Assembly: GCA_034696485.1 (NCBI GenBank)
Contig: JAQIWT010000600.1
Span: 1-17,357, forward strand
DNA length: 17,357 nucleotides
Direction: 5' to 3'
From: Isohypsibius dastychi
Taxonomy: Eukaryota; Tardigrada; Eutardigrada; Parachela; Isohypsibiidae
Of this stretch, positions 9,976-15,950 are shown piece after piece (position 1 is the stretch's first letter; every line of letters begins with the position of its first letter). A model generated the notes under the pieces. The model ran no database searches. It saw only the letters and a program-made list of their open reading frames with translations, and was not told the DNA's origin. Both the position numbers and the translations under genes were made by a program.

Positions 9976-10109
9976 GTCCCATATTCGTATCACGATGTCT
10001 GAACGACGTCGAAAGATGTATGCTAGGAAGAAAGCGTGCGTTTTTCTTGGCATTCTTCTTAGCATGCATCTTTTGGCGTCGCTCGGACATGGTGATACGA
10101 ATCTGGGAC
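9976..10109 (+). repeat. 60-nt-arm hairpin made from exon 2 and its inverted copy
   Basis: The left arm 9976-10035 (sense exon 2) and right arm 10050-10109 (inverted) are complementary over 60 positions with 9 mismatches by hand count and no gaps, around a 14-nt loop. Read on minus, the right arm encodes IRITMSERRQKMHAKKNA. Four of the nine differences are synonymous, and the inverted arm keeps the KKNAKKN tract present in the intact gene but lost from the left arm. It therefore seems to come from another functional paralogue rather than from the adjacent arm. Confidence 0.85.
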
Positions 10110-10225
10110 TTTTAGCGCGTGAAAAAGAAGGTAAGACTCGAAATTCGTTGTCCCATCAATTGCTGTCAGCGTTTCCTTTGATATCTTCGTGATGCATACT
10201 GTCTTCAAACATGATTGCTTCATTC

Positions 10226-10262
10226 TCTGGATCTTTGAAATCACTGTTCTGGATCTTTGAAA
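10226..10262 (+). repeat. 15-bp direct repeat
   Basis: TCTGGATCTTTGAAA occurs at 10226-10240 and 10248-10262, just before the inverted exon 4 fragment. It may be a footprint of the rearrangement. Confidence 0.6.
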
Positions 10263-10277
10263 GCGCATGACAGTGAC

Positions 10278-10341
10278 TTCATTGATCCAGAGAGTAGGCA
10301 ACCTCGTCACCAAGACCCGTCTGGAATCTCGCCAATCAAGT
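10278..10341 (-). pseudogene. Inverted exon 4 fragment of the 218-aa gene
   Basis: The minus strand matches exon 4 of the intact gene (5353-5419) at roughly 75 percent with three small gaps: ACTTGATTGGCGAG at one end, GACGAGGTTGC in the middle, CAATGAA at the other. A pyrimidine-rich stretch corresponding to the exon 4 acceptor region follows on the minus strand (TTTTTTCTTTCGTC), with the AG lost. Inverted exon 2 lies to the left of inverted exon 4, the reverse of what a single inversion would give, so at least two events are needed. Confidence 0.6.
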
Positions 10342-10828
10342 ATGACGAAAGAAAAAAGTACAGTACTTTACTCACTTAGAAGTATATCCTCACGTTTCCT
10401 CAAGTTCTTCCAGGTAGAAACTGACTTTATTTCATTCCAGTTTCGATTATTCGACGATTATTCACGATGTTTCGTTTTAGGAGCGCGCTTTGGAGACGGC
10501 TCGTTCAGATTTTGGGAAGCCGACGCGGGTTCATTCGTCCACTTTTCCAGTTATATTCGTTTTTAATGTTTATGTTCCCCAGTTTTTTCTTCTTCGTTGC
10601 TGGTATTAGAGTTTTTGTTTTATTGTCCATTTCTCTTTTACCTGGCATGCGAGCTATCGTGGATGATCGGCGGCAAAAGAATATCTGTTGCAGTTTCGAT
10701 GAACCTTCGTTTGAGCTAACTGTTTTCATTCGTTCACCAAATTGGTTCCTTCAATACGGAACATCCAGAACATGCGTCTGCAAAGTGGTCAAAATAATTG
10801 AATGTTCAAAGTCGAACAGAAGCAGTGC

Positions 10829-10854
10829 TAGCCTGAATGTATGTATGCAGGCTA
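10829..10854. repeat. Small hairpin, 7-bp stem
   Basis: TAGCCTG and CAGGCTA are perfect inverted repeats around a 12-nt loop containing ATGTATGTATG. It lies between the end of the tandem duplication and the inverted-repeat element; may be chance. Confidence 0.4.
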
Positions 10855-10875
10855 TGGTATGACTGGAGCCGCGCA

Positions 10876-10969
10876 TACGTCTCCGCCAAAATTAAGAGCT
10901 GGTCTGCGCGCTATCGATTGACTGAGTGAACAGGGCAAAGTGCGGAGTCTTAATTTTGGCGGAGACGTA
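10876..10969. mobile_element. 94-bp MITE-like element with 22-bp perfect inverted ends
   Basis: The ends 10876-10897 and 10948-10969 are perfect reverse complements (TACGTCTCCGCCAAAATTAA, plus GA) around a 50-bp core without coding capacity. If the outer TA is a target-site duplication, this fits a tiny non-autonomous DNA transposon of the Tc1/mariner type; that class is inference. It sits right after the end of the tandem duplication. A structured RNA is the alternative. Confidence 0.5.
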
Positions 10970-11018
10970 CTGTAAGATACAACTGACCACCTAAGGTATC
11001 GAACGCGAATGTGTAGAA

Positions 11019-12406
11019 TTATTTCGCCATGGCAGAATCAAAGGCAGGCTTTTCCACCACAGCTGCAGGTGTTTCGACAGGAACTGCGAGCTGTGCCAAT
11101 ACATACGGCTCGGTAAGAGACTTTCCTGTCGTCATCTCCTCCCGTCTCTCTCCCTCCCGTTTTTGCTTCACCTGGTGAACCATCAAAGGCAAGAAATTTT
11201 ATCCCCGCCCGGGTCCGTAGCCTAGAACATATACTGTCTCATTACCGTTCTGCTTCCTCCATATAACTGACACACGATTGATCCACCAAGCGAGCGATAC
11301 ATTCAACGAAGATTCTGTTGCTCTGAGATAGTACTTGCAGCTGTCAAGGTGCTCTACCCAATTGTCGATACTACGTAATCGACAATGGAGAGTGATACGA
11401 TCGTGCTTTGCAGCCGGAATCTGGGGTGCTTCGATCAGATCGGCTAGTGCTGACTGGCGGTGCGGTGACAGAGCCTTCAGTGGCTTGGATTGAGGTGGTT
11501 TGTGGGACAGTTCAGGTTCAGTGTTGCTGAGACGGCGATTGTGTTGGCATCTTTTTTTCTACACATTTGGAAAGGCGGTGCATTCTAAAAACACCTTAGT
11601 CTTCCGTGGAGCTGTCCGCAAAACACCGCAAAGCCGTGAAGTTGTCTAGAAGGGAGTTCCACTTTTAAGACACCAGCATGCTACCCGTGACCTCAGATTT
11701 TGGTCCTCCAGAGACTTACAGTATTCTACAACAATCCGAATGTTCGTGCTTCCCATCTTTCGGCCTGGCCGACTGGCGAATGACCTGAAACTTTTCTGGG
11801 AAAGAAGGGATTGTATTATCTTCTGCTGTGGTGATGATTAAAACTACCGTAAGCGTTGACTTTTCGGAAGATCTTCGCATAAAGTGAACCAATTTCTCAA
11901 ACCGAAGATGTCTGCGATTCTTCTCCACCGTGAATGTGTCCATCATCAACTGGCTGCATCGCACAACGTTGGTCCAATGACATGTCTTCTCGTACTTTGG
12001 TCCGTAGACTTCTCGTCTCGCACGTTGTTTGGTGGTCAGAAAGCTTTTTTCAGAAAACTGCATGAATCGATGACCTTTGGTTGTCTCAAAGTCGAATCCA
12101 CCTCCAGCTCCAGCTAGACCGTTCTGTCTGAGACCATAGATTAAGATCTACCAGGCACTTGGTAGCTTGACAAATTGACCATTTTCGTTCGACTTATTGG
12201 TTTTTGTTTACGCATTTCATTGGATCAGCCTCTGTGCTGGAAGCGGCGACAGCATAGCAAGAGAAATCGAAATAATTGTCATTCATTTGAACTTCATGTA
12301 CAGTCAGGCAATCTGCATTCGTTTCTGCCTTGTGAATTGCTGTTCGTATTTTCGGCAAACGCAGGAGGCAGGTATGCCGTTTATTCTCAGGAATCTTTAG
12401 TCGACT
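11019..12406 (-). CDS. Probable unrecognised multi-exon gene
   Basis: A chain of open segments on minus with splice signals. Exon A: 12212-12404, PKIRTAIHKAETNADCL, then MNDNYFDFSCYAVAASSTEA, ending TGC|GTAAAC. Exon B: 11720-12123, acceptor GACAG|AACGGT, NGLAGAGGGFDFETTKGHRF onwards, donor ACT|GTAAGT. Exon C: 11246-11526, acceptor TCTCAG|C, NTEPELSHKPPQSKPLKALS, then LADLIEAPQIPAAKHDR and WVEHLDSCKYYLRATES, donor G|GTAATG. A-to-B (phase 0) and B-to-C (phase 2) are compatible. The last segment has acceptor CACCAG|GTGAAG near 11176 and can be read two ways: the phase-compatible frame ends CRNTCSCGGKACL, while a better-looking frame ends VEKPAFDSAMAK at 11019 but needs another donor. Exon B may itself hold a small intron (TTCTTTCCCAG near 11780). 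A possible start is the Met of MNDNYFD. No family recognised; could also be a pseudogene. Confidence 0.42.
11361..11386. repeat. 9-bp inverted repeat inside exon C
   Basis: ATTGTCGAT and ATCGACAAT flank ACTACGTA, forming a short near-perfect palindrome. It lies within the putative exon C and could simply reflect coding sequence. Confidence 0.35.
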
Positions 12407-12543
12407 TCAGAGCATTCAAGATGTAGTAGTTCCCAGTCTAAATAAACTTCTAGGCACAAGCAAAAAATCTTTCAAACGTCAACCAGTTCTCAGTGGAACT
12501 TCTCGAGCATGTGAAAACGGAAAGTACACATTTAACAGTATGG
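12407..12543. other. Convergence-free spacer with AATAAA motifs on both strands
   Basis: Spacer between the 3' end of the first cysteine-rich gene and the putative minus-strand gene, both of which run leftwards. AATAAA occurs on plus at about 12440 and on minus at about 12380 (GAGAATAAACGG); the latter is a candidate poly(A) signal for the cysteine-rich gene. Confidence 0.35.
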
Positions 12544-13152
12544 TTATTCTTGTCGTTTTGGACATCTTGTTAGCTGGGCAGCCGTAGTGAGGTCAGCTTG
12601 GGCAATCCCAACCAAGCAGTTCCCAGGCTGTCTCGACCCTTCCACCTTGTCACATTTGAACGTCTTAAGTCCTGTGATCTCCGCTTCTCCTTTACATGCT
12701 TCATCATTAATGCACTTTGTCCAGCCCCAACAAGCTCGTCTTGGTGGTCTGCCACATCTTGGTTGAGTCTCAGCTACACTGTCATCTGCAAACGTGACCT
12801 CAGCGGCATTGTCGCCATAATAGCATGATGGTGACATTCGGATGGTGGTCCAGCTGTGGCATTTGTGTACAGGTTTATCCAACAGCGTTCCCAGACCAAT
12901 GCAGTCCGCATCAACGGCACAGACATCCAAACCCTTGCAGGCAGCACATGACACCTGGCAAACACTAACATTGAACGAAATTCTCCCGTTCGCAAAACAG
13001 AAAATATAGTGTAATTGAAAAAGCGAACCTGTCAGCCTGGTTTCATTTGAACTTCAAGCCTAGTGAGTTACTTCAGTGCTTACCGGAGAGTTGAGGAGAC
13101 AAACGACCCAGACACCCAGAATCACCACGGGAGCTGAAAACTTAGTGGCCAT
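12544..13152 (-). CDS. Secreted two-module cysteine-rich protein, paralogue A
   Basis: Two exons. Exon 1 (13084-13152) encodes a 23-residue signal peptide, MATKFSAPVVILGVWVVCLL then NSP. A 129-nt phase-0 intron follows (donor CCG|GTAAGC, acceptor TTTGCCAG|GTG). Exon 2 (12544-12954) encodes the 136-aa mature part and ends in TAA; total 159 aa. The mature protein has two six-cysteine modules with spacing C5C5C13C11C22C, a 7-residue linker, then C5C5C13C11C17C, sharing the order GLDVC..DADC and GWTKC..DEAC. It has one extra Cys (SCAAC) before the first module. The ATG sits in a good context (CGCCATGG). The short C-terminus is KRQE. Likely exported and disulfide-bonded; function and family unknown. 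It is the most diverged of the three paralogues here. Confidence 0.9.
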
Positions 13153-13218
13153 GGCGAGAAATTGTTTTCTGAATCGAAGAAACGTCAAGAAATGAAAACT
13201 GCTTCGAGGTGGTTCGTG

Positions 13219-13240
13219 TTATATATCAACTATTATATAA
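13219..13240 (-). promoter_or_regulatory. TATA elements of paralogue A
   Basis: On minus, TTATATAA (13233-13240) and ATATATAA (13219-13226) lie about 67-88 bp upstream of the ATG, a plausible core promoter with a short leader. Confidence 0.5.
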
Positions 13241-13443
13241 GAATGCGAGCTGCAGCGTCGTTCTGTTCCGCAGAGGTGGCAGACTTCCGAGTATGCTCAG
13301 AGCTGATTTTGCTGATTACGAGGCAGTTCAAGTAATAGTCGACGCTCCAGGGCACACAGCTGGCTATGTTTCTTGAAATCTACTGTTTTAATCAGGCAGC
13401 AGAACCTTTCAAATCTAGTTGTCTGCGCAATTAATTTCTTTGA

Positions 13444-14082
13444 ATGTATGCGGCTGCACGACTTGTTCTCGTCGTCTTAGAGTTCAGTGCTCTCAGACGC
13501 ATTTCATTCCGGTCTCAATGTCAAGCAAGGACAACTGGTACAGTGTCTAGCTGTGTACTGTACTGTATCGAATACTCTTATTTCAGCGCACTGGACGGTG
13601 ACACTCACAGATCCATCCTCAGTTATATGGTGAGACTACATATAGCCATGTCAGACATCGGTACCATGTTCACGGCATCATGCGTTATTTTCCGTCGCTG
13701 TGATGCCACAGGGTGCTCTATGGCAAACTTTACAGAGCTTCTGTCGTCACCAAATCTTGACGTGATCTTCAGGTTTTCGACCATGGAAGAACAATCAACA
13801 ATACATTCGTTGATTTTCATTCAGACGAACCAGTTCCCAGATCAGGATCTGCCACTTAATCACAAAATCAGGCCTTTCGACCCCCCCCCCCCCCTCCCCG
13901 TCCCGAACGTCCATACATTTGGAGAACTGGTGCTAAAACTAAATAAGTCAACCCTATTCAATGCGATGTATGAGAATTTTGGTCACTGTGAGAGAGCGCC
14001 AGATAAGGAGAAAATGTCAATTTATAGCAATTTGCAAATGCAGCACGTCTTCTGTGTTGAGCTTGTCTTTTCGGTTATTTAA
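13444..14082 (+). other. Long open frame between paralogues A and B, doubtful gene
   Basis: A 212-codon frame opens at 13444 and ends at 14082. It includes a C14 tract read as prolines (13881-13894) and residues such as SALDGDTHRSILSYMVRLHI. I recognise no domain, signal peptide or splice context, and codon choice is not clearly biased. On minus, 13623-13820 is also open (SMVENLKITSRFGDDRSSVK). The length is somewhat unusual for chance. It could be a relic of a gene in either direction; coding status unproven. Confidence 0.2.
13881..13894 (+). repeat. C14 homopolymer
   Basis: Fourteen consecutive C, then TCCCCG. Likely slippage-prone; length may vary or be mis-sequenced. Confidence 0.8.
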
Positions 14083-14135
14083 TGGTTGTGAACGCGAGCA
14101 AAGAACTGCAATGTTACAAGAACCTCAAGTCTTGA

Positions 14136-14687
14136 TCACTCTTCTTTTTGGCGCTTCAAACCACGATCGCGGTTTGGACATCTCGTCAGCTTGTCCGCGG
14201 ATGTAAGGTCTACTTGGCCAATTCCAAATATGCAATTGCCAGGCTGTCTCGACGATTCCACTTTGTCACATTTGAAGGCCTGAAGTCCGGTGATCTCCGC
14301 TTCTCCCTTACAAGCTGCGTCACTGATGCACTTTGTCCATCCCCAACAAGCTCGTCTCGATGGTTTTTCGCATCTTGGTAGAGCCTCGGCTACACTGTCA
14401 TCCGCGAATGTGACCTCTGAGGTGGTGTTCCCGTAAAAACACTTGGAGGACATCCGAATTGTAGTCCAGCTATGACATTTCCATGCCGGAAAATCAGTCA
14501 GCGTTGCCAGAGCAATGCAGTCTGCATCGGTGTTGCAGACATCAAGACCTCGGCATCCGGCGGATGACACCTGTTGAAAAAATTTAACATCAAAAAGTTA
14601 ACTGTTACAACGCATGGAATAGCTCACCGGCGAGTCGAAAAGACAGAATATTCCGACTGCCAGAACAACAAACATTTTTGCTGCCAT
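14136..14687 (-). CDS. Secreted two-module cysteine-rich protein, paralogue B
   Basis: Exon 1 (14628-14687) encodes a 20-residue signal peptide, MAAKMFVVLAVGIFCLFDSP. A 57-nt phase-0 intron follows (donor CCG|GTGAGC, acceptor TTTCAACAG|GTG). Exon 2 (14136-14570) encodes 144 residues, ending TGA; total 164 aa. The mature region starts VSSAGCRGLDVC and has exactly 12 cysteines in the same 5-5-13-11-22 and 5-5-13-11-17 pattern. Conserved stretches include CHSWTTIRMS, EVTFADDSVAEALPRC, RRACWGWTKC and SRQPGNC. The tail NRDRGLKRQKEE is basic and unlike that of A or C. Exon 2 is about 94 percent identical to paralogue C at nucleotide level by eye, so the two separated recently or have exchanged sequence. 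Family and function unknown. Confidence 0.92.
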
Positions 14688-14742
14688 TTTGAAAAACTGA
14701 CACGGAACTCAAAACTGTTCTGAACACCGAAAGAAATTTCAG

Positions 14743-14750
14743 TTTTATAT
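14743..14750 (-). promoter_or_regulatory. TATA box of paralogue B
   Basis: On minus, GGATATAAAACTG gives ATATAAAA 56-63 bp upstream of the ATG. Confidence 0.6.
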
Positions 14751-15332
14751 CCGAACAAACATACAATTATGCAAGATTATGCGCATTCGTTATGCGAGTT
14801 TCTCATTTCAAACAAGTTTTTCTCTTCAGCTTCAAACCGGCCCGACAAATGGGAACATTCTCAACCGTGATTTACGAGCTCCCTTCGCTTTGAAATTCTC
14901 GCTAACAAACAGGTTGCACCTGTGTGGTTCGTATAATATGGCATGTCTGGGTATGACCTGTGCGCCGTTCGGTGAATTTACTATTTCATCTTCACTATAA
15001 CAACTCGCGCTCTGGTAAAAGATTTGTACAACGACCAGTGCATGTCGTGTTTCGCCGACGTGCAAAGAGTCGTTTTTGTCACGACAGACTAAAGTCACAA
15101 CTTCACTTACCATCATATAAATTATACTAAGACGTGACACTTTAAGACGAAACAGGTGCAGTTTTTCGTGGAACAGAAATTTCAAAGAAAATGCCCAGAG
15201 GATAAAGCGCAGCTGTAAAGTAAATCGCATTTGGCAGGCTGGAGTGACAATGATCGAGTGATGCATTCTGTCTTAAAAACGATATCATTACTAATGCGCG
15301 AAGCAGTGTATTTCGACGGCTATTAGACCTGA

Positions 15333-15339
15333 TATAAAG
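15333..15339 (+). promoter_or_regulatory. TATA box of paralogue C
   Basis: TATAAAG in GATATAAAGGC, 58 bp upstream of the ATG, the same spacing as paralogue B. Confidence 0.6.
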
Positions 15340-15390
15340 GCAATATTTTCCATTGTTCTGCGAAGTTTTCCTGTGTGTCAGTCCCTCAGA

Positions 15391-15950
15391 ATGGCAATGC
15401 AAATAATTACACTTTTAGCACTCGGGATCTTCTGTCTTTTTGACTCTCCGGTAAGTTGTATTTGTATACCTCGGTTTGGCCAAGTGATGTTCAACATTAC
15501 ATTCAACAGGTGTCATCTGCTGGATGTCGAGGTCTTGATGTCTGCAACACCGATGCAGACTGCATAGCTCTGGCAACGCTGACTGATTTTCCAGCATGGA
15601 AATGTCATAGCTTGACTACAATTCGGATGTCTTCCAAGTGCTTTTACGGGAACACCACCTCAGAGGTCACATTCACGGATGACAGTGTAGCCGAGGCTCT
15701 ACCAAGATGCGAAAAGCCATCGAGACGAGCTTGTTGGGGTTGGACAAAGTGTATCAGCGACGCAGCCTGTAAGGGAGAAGCTGAGCTCACCGGACTTCAA
15801 GCATTCAAATGTGACAAAGCGGAATCGTCGAGACAACCTGGCAACTGCATATTTGGAATTGGCCAAGTAGACCTTACATCGGCGGACAAGCTGACGAGAT
15901 GTCCAAAGCACAAGAACTTGACTAGGCAACTGTGGGAAGAATGTTGTTAA
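15391..15950 (+). CDS. Secreted two-module cysteine-rich protein, paralogue C
   Basis: Exon 1 (15391-15450) encodes the signal peptide MAMQIITLLALGIFCLFDSP. A 59-nt phase-0 intron follows (donor CCG|GTAAGT, acceptor TTCAACAG|GTG). Exon 2 (15510-15950) encodes 146 residues and ends TAA; total 166 aa. Cysteine spacing equals that of A and B (12 in two modules). Differences from B include CHSL for CHSW, FTDD for FADD, and a different, longer tail, KHKNLTRQLWEECC, which adds a Cys-Cys pair. That tail gives an even total of 14 mature cysteines but could offer a dimerisation site or a changed fold. It is transcribed away from paralogue B. Family and function unknown; no catalytic motif seen. Confidence 0.92.

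Larger units (their letters stand above)
9545..10507 (+). pseudogene. Rearranged copy of the 218-aa gene
   Basis: Exon 1 (AT at 9545-9546) and exon 2 (from 9931) are kept, reading MTIFFRFEKKEFDWIPSHIR and then ITMSERRRKMYARKKA. At about 10036 the sequence turns into an inverted copy of exon 2, so the frame goes on through hydrophobic residues (CVFLGILLSMHLLASL) and the original donor GTAAGACTCG (10131) is now out of phase. Exons 3, 5 and 6 are not found. Exon 4 is present only inverted (10278-10341). The tail of exon 7 (about 10389-10413, CGTTTCCTCAAGTTCTTCCAG|GTAGAAAC) and exon 8 (from 10481) remain. The TGA of the intact gene is TCA here (10505-10507). If exon 2 is read through, an 87-aa chimeric product ends at 10192. 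It cannot make the ancestral protein; it may be a transcribed RNA or a short new protein. Confidence 0.75.
6886..10810 (+). repeat. Tandem duplication, unit 2 (degraded gene copy)
   Basis: Second unit of the tandem duplication, shorter than unit 1 (about 3.9 against 5.7 kb) mainly because exons 3, 5 and 6 and their introns are missing. The end is visible where the sequence around 10745-10805 (AAATTGGTTCCTTCAA, then CAGAACATGCGTCTGCAAAG) matches the end of unit 1 at about 6830-6880, after which similarity stops. Relative to unit 2, the end of unit 1 has about 215 extra bases near 6600-6820. Confidence 0.85.
14688..15390. other. Divergent promoter region between paralogues B and C
   Basis: A 703-bp spacer with a TATA element facing outward at each end (14743-14750 on minus, 15333-15339 on plus). 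The signal-peptide and mature exons match across the spacer in inverted orientation, but the central spacer shows no clear similarity between halves. A 144-codon minus-strand frame (14832-15266) covers it; it has no recognisable domain and overlaps the promoters, so it is not called as a gene. Confidence 0.5.

Noticed and set aside
12570-12995. Other frames over the cysteine-rich gene A (61-76 codons)
   Set aside because: Shadow frames of a gene with strong signal peptide, splice sites and paralogue conservation.
4850-13894. Two poly-C tracts as possible regulatory or structural signals
   Set aside because: One is intronic and absent from the sister copy, the other in doubtful sequence; simple slippage explains both.
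14832-15266. 144-codon minus-strand open frame in the spacer of the divergent pair
   Set aside because: No domain, no signal peptide, no splice support, and it lies in the region that must hold two promoters.
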